DNA from: Anaerolineae bacterium
Lineage (GTDB): Bacteria; Chloroflexota; Anaerolineae; Anaerolineales; Villigracilaceae
NCBI GenBank assembly: GCA_003694975.1
Contig: RFJH01000201.1
Location: forward strand, 1 to 5,399
Direction: 5' to 3'
Length of the DNA: 5,399 nt
Below the pieces are notes generated by a model. It had not been told where the DNA came from, searched no databases, and saw only the letters and a program-made list of their open reading frames with translations. This document shows, one piece after another, positions 1 through 5,399 of the stretch. Position 1 is the stretch's first letter. Every line of letters starts with the position of its first letter. A program made the position numbers and the translations under genes.

Positions 1-1
1 A

Positions 2-301
2 CCCAACTTCGACGCGCCGATGGGCGGCGTGGCCTATCGCGCCGTGCTCGACTACTCGTTCATGTTCGGCCTGGATTTGCTCGTCATCGGCGGTTTTCTG
101 CTCTACGCCTCGCGCCGGCCACAGAAGCACCTCTCCCTCGTCTGGCTGGTCATCGCCCTGGAAATTGTGCGTGGCATCCTGGACGACCTGTACATGATTT
201 CGCAAGGCTACAACGCCGCCTTCATGCTCGGCTTCATCGTCCTGCATTTGATTGTCATTATCCCGGGCGCGGCGTTTGCGCGGCGGGTGAAGGATACTTG
301 A
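2..301 (+). CDS. 3' part of a small integral membrane protein, probably BphX-like
   Basis: The reading frame is open to the left edge. The codons before the first in-frame ATG (position 20) encode PNFDAP with no stop, and no Shine-Dalgarno sequence precedes that ATG, so I read this as a gene entering from outside the window. The visible 99 residues hold about three hydrophobic segments: one starting near DYSFMFGLDLLVIGG, one around SLVWLVIALEIV, and one around FMLGFIVLHLIVIIPG. The LEIVRG...DDLYMI..GY pattern between the second and third segments is what I associate with the BphX-like family (Pfam BphX). These are small inner-membrane proteins named after a biphenyl-degradation gene cluster, and their function is unknown. 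No degradation gene is seen here, so the name should not imply that pathway. The C-terminus (FARRVKDT) is positively charged and probably cytoplasmic. The family call is from memory of the pattern and is moderate; the multi-pass membrane topology is firm. Confidence 0.72.
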   Translation, partial: PNFDAPMGGVAYRAVLDYSFMFGLDLLVIGGFLLYASRRPQKHLSLVWLVIALEIVRGILDDLYMISQGYNAAFMLGFIVLHLIVIIPGAAFARRVKDT

Positions 302-341
302 AAGGAAGTTCGAGAGGACAAGATCGTGAAATACAGAATTC

Positions 342-348
342 AGAAAGG
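342..348 (+). promoter_or_regulatory. Ribosome binding site deciding the start of the anchored protein
   Basis: AGAAAGG lies 9 bases before the ATG at 358 but only 3 bases before the in-frame ATG at 352. Normal spacing therefore favours 358, giving an MKKR... N-terminus, over the MSMKKR... form two codons longer. Confidence 0.5.
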
Positions 349-357
349 TAAATGAGT

Positions 358-945
358 ATGAAAAAACGGATCCTGCTTCCCCTGTTAGCCCTTGTAGTGT
401 TGGCCGGTGTGGTCATCGGCGGCAAGGCGTGGCTCGATGAGCGCGAGCGTAAGGCGCAATACCAGGCGCGGCGCGAGATGGAAACCCGTCTCGAGGCCGT
501 GTGCGAGAGCGAGGGTGTGGCCGAGGCCGCGGCGTACCCCTCTGCACGGGACCTGCATCCCGTCCTGTACGTCAAACAGACGACCGTGGGCTTTCGCGCC
601 AACTTTTCCGGTTATCGCACACCCGAAGGCTGGGGGCCGCAGACCCTCGCCGATGCGGAACTGGTCGCCTGCATCGTCGAAGACCAGGTTGAACTGCAAC
701 GCTGTTCCTACACCCTGGAGGATGGCCGCAAAGGGACGATCATCCGCGTGCAGTATCAGACGGCGGTTACGCTGCGCGCCGCGCAGACCGGAGAGGTCAT
801 CGCCGCGAATGAATTTACAGGCGGCATCCCGCGCGAGTGCAGTGACCAGGAAACGTTCAAGGACAACAAGTTGACGCGCTCCCTCGGCGGAACGCGCCCC
901 GACGAGGCCATCGCCGAATGGCTGAGAACGTATGTCGAACCCTGA
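358..945 (+). CDS. Hypothetical membrane-anchored exported protein with four cysteines
   Basis: I cannot name a function. The 195-residue product starts with a basic tip (MKKR), then a hydrophobic stretch at residues 5-22 (ILLPLLALVVLAGVVIGG). This is followed by a charged, helix-prone segment (about 26-55, DERERKAQYQARREMETRL) that could form a juxtamembrane helix or coiled coil. No lipobox or clear signal-peptidase site is visible, so an uncleaved signal anchor with the rest outside the membrane is most likely. The remainder is mixed alpha/beta and contains cysteines at about 49, 105, 116 and 161, compatible with two disulfides in an oxidising compartment. The later part has the pattern TGEVIA...F.GGIPREC, then ends in a helix (IAEWLRTYVEP). 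It is the first gene of the five-gene run, 16 bases before the next start. An alternative start at 352 adds two residues. The gene is confident, the topology fairly so, and the function unknown. Confidence 0.85.
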   Translation: MKKRILLPLLALVVLAGVVIGGKAWLDERERKAQYQARREMETRLEAVCESEGVAEAAAYPSARDLHPVLYVKQTTVGFRANFSGYRTPEGWGPQTLADAELVACIVEDQVELQRCSYTLEDGRKGTIIRVQYQTAVTLRAAQTGEVIAANEFTGGIPRECSDQETFKDNKLTRSLGGTRPDEAIAEWLRTYVEP

Positions 946-953
946 GGGAGGGG
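944..953 (+). promoter_or_regulatory. Strong ribosome binding site before the arrestin-like membrane protein
   Basis: The purine run GAGGGAGGGG ends 8 bases before the ATG at 962. The in-frame ATG at 932 lies upstream of this site and inside the preceding gene, so 962 is the better start. The site overlaps the stop codon of the upstream gene, a sign of coupled translation. Confidence 0.75.
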
Positions 954-961
954 AAGAAAAC

Positions 962-1588
962 ATGGCTACCCACTTAAGCGAAACCCCGAAATGGTTGCAA
1001 GGCTGCCTCTCACTGAGCGGTCTCTTCGGCCTGTTCTTTGGCGGCGCGATGCTGTGGAGCGGCATCCGGCGGGAATCGGGCGTCGCCATGATCATCGGCG
1101 TGCTGTTCATCCTGCTCACTGTGCCGTGGCCGATCTACTTCGCGCTGGTGAAACGGGCGCGCGCCCGCCTCGGCGACCCCGAAATCACCCTGAAAGAGAC
1201 CCTGCGGGTGGGCGAATCCCTGAGCGTGGATTACGCGCACAACTTTTCCCGCGCTGTGACGATCAACCGCCTGATCGTACAACTCCTTTTGCGAGAGCGC
1301 GTGACCTACCGCTCCTACGACCATCAAACCAAACGCACGACCACGCGCACACGCATTCACGACCATGTGATTCAGGAAGTCGAAGAACCGGCGGGGAGTT
1401 TCCTCCCCGGCCAATCGCTGCACCGCCATTTCAATCTGCGCGTTCCGCCGGAGAGTATGCACTCGTTTTCCGTGCGCCACAACCGGTTGCAATGGCTGGT
1501 GCGTATCAAAATCGATCTCCCCCGGCAGCCCGATGCGCTGATCACGCTTCCCATCCAGGTGCTGCCGGAAATGGCAAGCGAGGCATAA
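962..1588 (+). CDS. Two-TM membrane protein with probable arrestin-like beta-sandwich domain
   Basis: The product is 208 residues. Two hydrophobic segments lie near residues 14-34 and 40-63, joined by a short loop (GIRRESG). The second is followed by a basic cluster (KRARARL, 64-70). By the positive-inside rule, the remaining 140 residues face the cytoplasm. That domain is beta-rich: EITLKETLRVGESLSVDY, then a strand pair with LIVQLLLRERVTYRS, a Thr/Arg-rich loop (RTTTRTRI, about 125-132), and FNLRVPPESMHSFSVRHNRLQWLVRIKIDLP ending in LPIQVLP. The string F.L..P...HSF...N.L.W.V.I..D.P is typical of arrestin-like folds, in which a P-rich strand precedes the core W-containing strand. Family membership is inferred from this pattern, and the biochemical role is unknown. 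The gene ends one base before the next start, and that neighbour also looks arrestin-like, so the two products probably work together. The ATG at 932 would give 10 more residues but lacks a ribosome binding site. Confidence 0.83.
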   Translation: MATHLSETPKWLQGCLSLSGLFGLFFGGAMLWSGIRRESGVAMIIGVLFILLTVPWPIYFALVKRARARLGDPEITLKETLRVGESLSVDYAHNFSRAVTINRLIVQLLLRERVTYRSYDHQTKRTTTRTRIHDHVIQEVEEPAGSFLPGQSLHRHFNLRVPPESMHSFSVRHNRLQWLVRIKIDLPRQPDALITLPIQVLPEMASEA

Positions 1589-1589
1589 C

Positions 1590-1994
1590 ATGAAAGCCGA
1601 TATCGAAATCACCTTTTCCAACGACGTTCAGGAGAACGGCAGCGTCCGTTTTCGCCCTGGCGAGGCCCTCCAGGGGCGCGTGACCATCACACCGCGCAAG
1701 GATATCCCCTGCGAACACGTTTACTTGCGCCTGCTATGGCACACCAAAGGGCGGGGAGACCGTTTTGAGCAAAAAATCGCCGAGGAAGATATCTTCCAGG
1801 GCGTGCTGCAGAAAGATGTCCCGCTGAGGCGCGAATTTACGTTCACCCTGCCAAAAGAGCCGTGGAGTTACACGGGAAAATTGCTCAGCATCGTGTGGGG
1901 CGTGGAAGTGCAGGTAGATGTCCCTCGCGCCCGCGATCTCACGGAAAAAGCCACCTTCATCCTGCACCCGTATGGGGCCGGGGCGGCGAAATGA
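1590..1994 (+). CDS. Small soluble arrestin-like protein (Spo0M/arrestin-N type fold)
   Basis: The 134-residue product has no signal peptide or hydrophobic segment, so it should be cytosolic. It reads as a single arrestin-like beta-sandwich: DIEITF at 4-9, a RPGEALQGRVTITP strand at 22-35, VYLRLLWHTKGRGD at 44-57, REFTFTLPKEPWSYTGKLLSIVWGVEVQVDVP at 81-112, and a last strand ATFILHP at 121-127. The F.F.LP...P.SY.G....I.W.V.V.VDVP signature is characteristic of arrestin-related proteins, including bacterial Spo0M-like ones. In eukaryotes such folds bind membrane-protein tails; what the bacterial forms bind is mostly unknown. The start is fixed by an AGCGAGG-like site (1577-1583) 6 bases upstream. 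Only one base separates it from the preceding stop, implying translational coupling and probably near-equal output. The stop codon overlaps an ATG at 1991 in the frame of the next gene. The fold call is fairly strong, and no specific function is claimed. Confidence 0.85.
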   Translation: MKADIEITFSNDVQENGSVRFRPGEALQGRVTITPRKDIPCEHVYLRLLWHTKGRGDRFEQKIAEEDIFQGVLQKDVPLRREFTFTLPKEPWSYTGKLLSIVWGVEVQVDVPRARDLTEKATFILHPYGAGAAK

Positions 1995-2026
1995 GTCCTG
2001 CGAGTGCCTTTGCTGGAAACCAATAT

Positions 2027-2034
2027 AGGATAGG
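2027..2034 (+). promoter_or_regulatory. Ribosome binding site deciding the DUF3592 gene start
   Basis: AGGATAGG lies immediately before the ATG at 2039, with its AGGA element 8 bases upstream. The competing in-frame ATG at 1991 overlaps the previous stop (ATGA) and has no comparable purine site directly upstream, so 2039 is preferred. Confidence 0.6.
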
Positions 2035-2038
2035 AAAA

Positions 2039-2563
2039 ATGGGCACTTCGAAAAAATACACCAAATCCGGGCTGTGGTTTGGCCTGGGGATGATGCTGAT
2101 CGGCATCGTGACCTTGTGCGCAGGCCTTTTCACCATGACAAAGGACGCCGGCAGTGCCGAGTGGCCTGCTACGGAGGGCACGGTGATATACGCCACGGTT
2201 GAAGAAACTACGCGCACATACTACGGCGGAAAAGGCAGGCGCACAACCCGCACCGTGTACACCCCCCGAATCGAATATCGCTACACGGTGGACGGGCAGA
2301 CCTATACAAACACCACCATCGGCGCCGAGACCTCGGATATCCGTTCCGGCATCTACGCGGGGGAATATGCCCCCGGCAAGCCGATCACCGTGTACTACAA
2401 CCCGGAAAACCCCTCGGATGCCGTGCTGGTGACCGGCGTAGCCGGTAGTTCCCTGGCCCCTGGCTGTTTGGGAATGTTCTTCGTCATCGGCGGCGTCGCC
2501 TTGACCTTGCAAGAAAGCCGCAAAATCCGCCGGATGCAGAAAGAAGGAGAAAAACATGTCTAA
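2039..2563 (+). CDS. DUF3592 family membrane protein
   Basis: The 174-residue product has a basic N-terminus, a transmembrane helix at about 11-33 (LWFGLGMMLIGIVTLCAGLF), a central beta-rich domain, and a second helix at about 137-156 (APGCLGMFFVIGGVALTL), followed by a basic tail (RKIRRMQKEGEKH). Both ends are probably cytoplasmic, with the middle domain on the outer face. The middle domain carries the DUF3592 hallmarks in order: WPATEGTVI at 42-50, YTPRIEYRYTVDGQTYT at 74-90, and the late VYYNPENPSDAVL at 118-130. Length and two-helix layout are normal for this family, whose function is not established. A Tyr/Thr/Arg/Gly-rich insert (57-73, TTRTYYGGKGRRTTRTV) sits where such proteins usually have a variable loop. 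If translation began at 1991, the protein would gain 16 residues without a second hydrophobic segment. The end overlaps the next gene by 8 bases. Confidence 0.9.
   Translation: MGTSKKYTKSGLWFGLGMMLIGIVTLCAGLFTMTKDAGSAEWPATEGTVIYATVEETTRTYYGGKGRRTTRTVYTPRIEYRYTVDGQTYTNTTIGAETSDIRSGIYAGEYAPGKPITVYYNPENPSDAVLVTGVAGSSLAPGCLGMFFVIGGVALTLQESRKIRRMQKEGEKHV
2541..2549 (+). promoter_or_regulatory. Ribosome binding site for the propeller lipoprotein
   Basis: AAGAAGGAG lies 6 bases before the ATG at 2556 and within the end of the DUF3592 coding region, supporting the overlapping start and translational coupling. Confidence 0.75.
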
Positions 2564-3722
2564 AAACATCCGAAATACGATGGTTGTGGCTGGCATGGTG
2601 GTCATCGCGTTAATTCTGACCGCCTGCGGCAGCCGTCCGTCACAGGCGCCATCGCCCGCATCGGCCTCATACGCCGCGACCGAACTGCGCGTTCTCGACA
2701 CTTTTTCGCTTCCATCCACCACGCTTTCCTTAGTCGCCCTTTCTCCCGATGGAAGCCGAACCCTGCTTCGCGAATCAGTTGCCGGCGAAGAGAAGTGGTG
2801 CATTTACACTTTGGATGGCGTGACACCAACGCAGGATGATGAGCTTTGCCTGCAACCGGATGAAGAGCCTGGTCTGGAAGCGAAATTCGTCGACTGGGAT
2901 AACGCGGTCTGGTCGCCTGATGGCGGCCGCCTGGCGTTCACCGAACTTGCCGGTCGTGAAACCGATTTATGGGTGTTGGACACCTCCTCCGGCCAATTAA
3001 ACAACCTGACAGATGACGGCATCAGCGGCGATGTATTCCCGTTGACGCAAGATAACCCTGCAATTGAATTCACGCTGGACACTTACCCGGCCTGGGCCGC
3101 CGACGGGAAAAGTTTGTTCTTCGCTCGCTCCTGGTACCGGAATGGCAACTGGGAAGGGACGACGATTGCTCGCATTTCGGTCAAGGGAGGCCAACCAGAG
3201 ACATTGCTGACGGTGTCAGACGCGCCCGGCGCGGTGCGCGGGTTGATTCGCTTCGGCCCAGCTGACCGTCTCGTCTATCTGGTGAGCGACCCCGACCCCG
3301 AAAGCCCCAACAGCGGTCTCTGGATGACGGAAGGGGATGGCAAGTCGCCGCAACGCATCGTGAAGACGGGCGATGAAAAGTGGTTCCAGTTGCGCCAGGT
3401 CTCTGCCGGTGGGGAGCAAGCGTTGATACTCGATTTGCAGCGCCTTAACCTTAAGGTCCTTGATTTGTCTGACGGAGAAATTCGCCCGCTCAAGGAGCAA
3501 TCCATCGTCTACAACGCCACCTTCTCCCCCGACGGGAGCAAAATTCTCTACTCGGACAAGACTCAGAATGGCGAAAACGCGCTGCTGGTGCACGACAGAG
3601 CAGGCAGCGAAGAGAACATCCTGTATACCTTAACGGGGCCGACATCCTCCCTGGTATGGGCCAATAACGACGTTCTCCTGGTCGGCAATTCCCTGCTGGT
3701 ACAAGTTGGTGGCGAAGAGTAA
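2556..3722 (+). CDS. Lipoprotein with WD40-like (PD40/TolB-type) beta-propeller
   Basis: The 388-residue product starts with a lipoprotein signal: basic/polar tip, hydrophobic core VVAGMVVIALIL, and a lipobox LTAC with the acylated cysteine at 24. A Ser/Pro/Ala-rich linker (25-41) follows. The rest is a repeat of short beta motifs of the PD40 type. Blade starts can be read at about 62 (LSPDGSRTLL), 119 (WSPDGGRLAF), 180 (WAADGKSLFF), 231 (IRFGPADRLVYL), 281 (QVSAGGEQALIL), 323 (FSPDGSKILY) and 368 (WANNDVLLV). That makes seven, matching a seven-bladed propeller. DLWVLDTSSGQLNNLT and IARISVKGGQPETLL are typical later strands of blades. Cysteines 81 and 98 could form a disulfide outside the membrane. 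Such propellers usually act as protein-binding surfaces, and no catalytic residues are evident. It is not TolB itself: the TolB N-terminal domain and the tol-pal neighbours are absent. It overlaps the DUF3592 gene by 8 bases and ends the cluster. Confidence 0.9.
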   Translation: MSKNIRNTMVVAGMVVIALILTACGSRPSQAPSPASASYAATELRVLDTFSLPSTTLSLVALSPDGSRTLLRESVAGEEKWCIYTLDGVTPTQDDELCLQPDEEPGLEAKFVDWDNAVWSPDGGRLAFTELAGRETDLWVLDTSSGQLNNLTDDGISGDVFPLTQDNPAIEFTLDTYPAWAADGKSLFFARSWYRNGNWEGTTIARISVKGGQPETLLTVSDAPGAVRGLIRFGPADRLVYLVSDPDPESPNSGLWMTEGDGKSPQRIVKTGDEKWFQLRQVSAGGEQALILDLQRLNLKVLDLSDGEIRPLKEQSIVYNATFSPDGSKILYSDKTQNGENALLVHDRAGSEENILYTLTGPTSSLVWANNDVLLVGNSLLVQVGGEE

Positions 3723-3726
3723 GCCC

Positions 3727-3772
3727 TGCCCCTTTTTTCTTCTGTGAGATGCATGATTTGCCCCTTTTTTCT
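3727..3772. repeat. Exact 14-base direct repeat in the convergent gap
   Basis: TGCCCCTTTTTTCT occurs at 3727-3740 and again at 3759-3772, 32 bases apart start to start, with an unrelated 18-base spacer. It lies between the stop of the plus-strand cluster and the stop of the minus-strand SWIM gene. Each copy has a T6 tract on the plus strand, as at the end of an intrinsic terminator, but I find no GC-rich hairpin directly upstream of either. It might help end plus-strand transcription, or be a local duplication. The repeat itself is certain; its role is not. Confidence 0.7.
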
Positions 3773-3773
3773 C

Positions 3774-3783
3774 GCGCTAGCGC
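3774..3783. repeat. Perfect 10-base palindrome over the SWIM gene stop codon
   Basis: GCGCTAGCGC is self-complementary. It spans the TAG stop of the minus-strand gene (3777-3779 on the plus strand). On neither strand is it followed by a T tract, so it is not a standard intrinsic terminator. A 10-base palindrome with no loop bases can arise by chance in GC-rich DNA. Confidence 0.45.
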
Positions 3784-5399
3784 AAAGCCTTCAACATCGG
3801 CACCAGTTTGTATTTGCGGGCGTGACGCTGGAGAAGGTTTTCCAGGTAAGCGCGCCATTCCGCCTCGCGCCCGGCGGCGCGGTAGGCGGCGCGCGCTTTC
3901 TCCAGCCAGCGCACGGCGTGATGATACCGATCGGACGCGCCCGCATCCATGATTTCTTCGGCCTGCCTCTGCGCGGCGCGGATAGCCCAATCGGGACGGC
4001 TCTCGATGGCGGCGTCCACCACCGGCTCCACCAGGGTATAACTCGTGGAGTTTCCGACCGCAGCGATGGCATCATCTATCAAGCCCTCGTGCAGGAAAAT
4101 TTCGATGCGCGGCGCGGGGTAATGCGAGCGGCTGTGGCGCAAGTGTTCCAACAAGTCGGCGCGCACCTCCGGCCAGCGGTCGCCGGTCAGTTCCTGGATT
4201 TTCTTGTAATCGTCCAGGGTTGTGTCTTCCCGAAAGGCGACCAGAGCCGCCTCCAGCGCCTGCTCGGTTTGCCCCGCGCTCTGGGCGGCATCGCGCAGCC
4301 AGCGCGCTAAAGGTGACTTTTGGCCTTCCAGTCCCAGGCCGTGCTTCGCGATGCGCAGAGCTTCCTCGATCGCGCCCTGGGCGTGTAACGCCTTTGCCAG
4401 CGCAAGCGCTGCGTTGGGGGTCGCCAGGTATTTCATTCCCTCGGCGACGGCTTGCTGCACGCGCCCCAGACGAGCCAGCATGGTCAGATAGTGCTCCATC
4501 TGGCCTTCCGCCTCGGCCAGGTAAAGATATTCCTGATAGCGCTTCTGCCGTTCCAGCACGTTGAGACGCGCTTCGGCCAGTTCGTCAGCGTACCAGGGCG
4601 CCTCATCATCCCATGCCCCCAGAGGGGTGATTTCCCCCTTCAAGACGCGGAGCAGCGGAGGGAAATCCCAACCCTGCAACGCGGCGGCCTGTGCGGGGGC
4701 GAAAACGTCATCCACACCGTAATCGTCAATTTCAGCCTGCCATGCGCTCAGACGGTCGGCCCATTCCCGGCGTTCTTCGGGCGTCAGGTCTGTGGTCAGC
4801 AGGGCTTCGGTCCATGCTGGCCCCAAATCGTAGAACAAGCTGCTGGCATCGCCGTCAGAGTCGTCCAGCATCGTCCAGCCTTCCACATATTCCTCAGTAA
4901 GCGCCTCCAGGATGCGCAGCGCGTTTTCTCCATCCCCGGCCTCGATGAACTCCCAGGCCTGATCCAACACCTGCCTCACCTGGTCCACCACGCTGCTCAC
5001 CTGCCAGTACGCCTCGGAGGCGCGCATATGATCGAGACTGTGCAGGATGGCGCGCACCCGGCGGCGGAAGGCGGAAGCATCTACAGATGTCTTGCGTTGC
5101 CGGGTTTTCTGGGGAGCGGATTCGACCGAACGCGCTTTCAGGCTTTGCACCTCGGCTTCGAGTATGTCGGTCAGTTCTGGTCGGTACTCGATCAGGCGCA
5201 ACAGGAGGGTTCGCATCTGGTCGCCATCCAGGTCGGCCAGCAGCGCGTCCACCGGCTGGCGCACTTCGATCTGCTCCGGCTGGCGGGCGCAGGCCAACAG
5301 GACGGCGACGATGTGCTTGCACCAGCCGCCCCAATCGTAAGGGCAGGTACAGAACGCCTCGCGGATGCCGCTCTCGTCGAAGGTGATGCGCACCTGGTA
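3777..5399 (-). CDS. SWIM zinc-finger protein with long alpha-helical (TPR-like) C-terminus, 5' end outside window
   Basis: The frame runs open through the right edge; the visible part is 540 residues and starts YQVRITFDESG. A GTG at 5391-5393 is an internal valine of the SWIM domain rather than a believable start. Residues 17-29, CTCPYDWGGWCKH, give the CxCx(n)CxH zinc ligands C17, C19, C27 and H29. This is the SWIM motif, known in DNA- or protein-binding roles and in proteins linked to SNF2-type helicases. A basic linker (about 86-118, KTRQRK and FRRRVR) follows. The rest is almost wholly helical, with TPR-like pairs such as AALALAKALHAQGAIEEALRI (330-350) and AVRWLEKARAAYRAAGREAEW (495-515). 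It ends in a basic helix, LLQRHARKYKLVPMLKAL, a form I associate with the C-terminal end of large bacterial SWIM proteins. It converges on the lipoprotein gene with a 54-base gap, so it is a separate transcript. The substrate and partner are unknown. No helicase is in view, but one could lie beyond the right edge. Confidence 0.92.
   Translation of the reverse strand, partial: YQVRITFDESGIREAFCTCPYDWGGWCKHIVAVLLACARQPEQIEVRQPVDALLADLDGDQMRTLLLRLIEYRPELTDILEAEVQSLKARSVESAPQKTRQRKTSVDASAFRRRVRAILHSLDHMRASEAYWQVSSVVDQVRQVLDQAWEFIEAGDGENALRILEALTEEYVEGWTMLDDSDGDASSLFYDLGPAWTEALLTTDLTPEERREWADRLSAWQAEIDDYGVDDVFAPAQAAALQGWDFPPLLRVLKGEITPLGAWDDEAPWYADELAEARLNVLERQKRYQEYLYLAEAEGQMEHYLTMLARLGRVQQAVAEGMKYLATPNAALALAKALHAQGAIEEALRIAKHGLGLEGQKSPLARWLRDAAQSAGQTEQALEAALVAFREDTTLDDYKKIQELTGDRWPEVRADLLEHLRHSRSHYPAPRIEIFLHEGLIDDAIAAVGNSTSYTLVEPVVDAAIESRPDWAIRAAQRQAEEIMDAGASDRYHHAVRWLEKARAAYRAAGREAEWRAYLENLLQRHARKYKLVPMLKALR

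Noticed and set aside
298..337. Possible promoter, TTGAAA at 298-303 upstream of the five-gene run
   Set aside because: No matching -10 element is found at a normal spacing of 16-18 bases. The nearest AT-rich hexamer is too far away.
932..961. Earlier start (ATG at 932) for the arrestin-like membrane protein
   Set aside because: It overlaps the end of the previous gene, and the strong purine-rich site at 944-953 lies downstream of it, pointing to 962.
385..1119. Minus-strand open frame of 244 codons
   Set aside because: It lies opposite two well-supported plus-strand genes with good ribosome binding sites, has no recognisable domain, and is explained by the high G+C codon bias of those genes.
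1010..1621. Minus-strand open frame of 203 codons
   Set aside because: It is antisense to the arrestin-like membrane protein gene, whose two hydrophobic segments and beta pattern are clearly real. Nothing supports translation of the other strand.
1868..2803. Minus-strand open frame of 311 codons
   Set aside because: It runs antisense across the end of one arrestin-like gene, all of the DUF3592 gene and the lipoprotein signal. Its protein is rich in Gly, His and Arg with no domain pattern, typical of a shadow frame.
2556..3722. TolB of the Tol-Pal system
   Set aside because: The protein is a lipoprotein lacking the TolB N-terminal domain, and no tol or pal genes are nearby; only the propeller repeat is shared.
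3774..3783. GCGCTAGCGC as an intrinsic terminator
   Set aside because: It is not followed by a T tract on either strand and has no loop bases, so it lacks the standard form.
3744..4310. Plus-strand open frame of 188 codons opposite the SWIM gene
   Set aside because: It is antisense to the conserved C-terminal part of the SWIM protein, has no hydrophobic or domain pattern, and no ribosome binding site that stands out.

Overview
The window looks like part of a bacterial chromosome with moderately high G+C. It is densely coded: a cluster of plus-strand genes fills the left two thirds, and one long minus-strand gene runs in from the right edge. I see no mobile element, RNA gene, CRISPR array or phage gene. 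The mix of a BphX-like membrane protein, a DUF3592 membrane protein, bacterial arrestin-like proteins, a WD40-like (PD40) propeller lipoprotein and a SWIM zinc-finger protein with a long helical tail suits an environmental bacterium such as a Chloroflexota (Anaerolineae-type) member. That placement is an inference from gene style, not from a marker gene.

Layout. Positions 2-301 hold the 3' part of a small multi-pass membrane protein, probably BphX-like, whose start lies left of the window. After a 56-base gap comes a tight run of five plus-strand genes, about 358-3722: (1) an N-terminally anchored exported protein with four cysteines; (2) a protein with two transmembrane segments and a probable cytoplasmic arrestin-like beta-sandwich; (3) a small soluble arrestin-like protein; (4) a DUF3592 protein with two transmembrane segments; (5) a lipoprotein with a probable seven-bladed beta-propeller. 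Spacings are 16, 1 and 44 bases, then an 8-base overlap, so the five are very likely one transcript. Positions 3723-3776 form a short convergent gap that contains an exact 14-base direct repeat. From 3777 to the right edge, on the minus strand, is the SWIM zinc-finger protein; its N-terminus is outside the window.

How the genes may work together. Nothing in the window is an enzyme I recognise. The cluster encodes four envelope-associated proteins (an anchored exported protein, two integral membrane proteins and a lipoprotein) plus one cytosolic arrestin-like protein. Three neighbouring products (arrestin-like membrane protein, arrestin-like soluble protein, DUF3592) are all small beta-rich proteins of unknown function. 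Their near-zero spacing suggests they act together, perhaps as a membrane-linked scaffold or sensory complex, but this is a hypothesis. The SWIM gene is convergent, belongs to another transcription unit, and need not be related.
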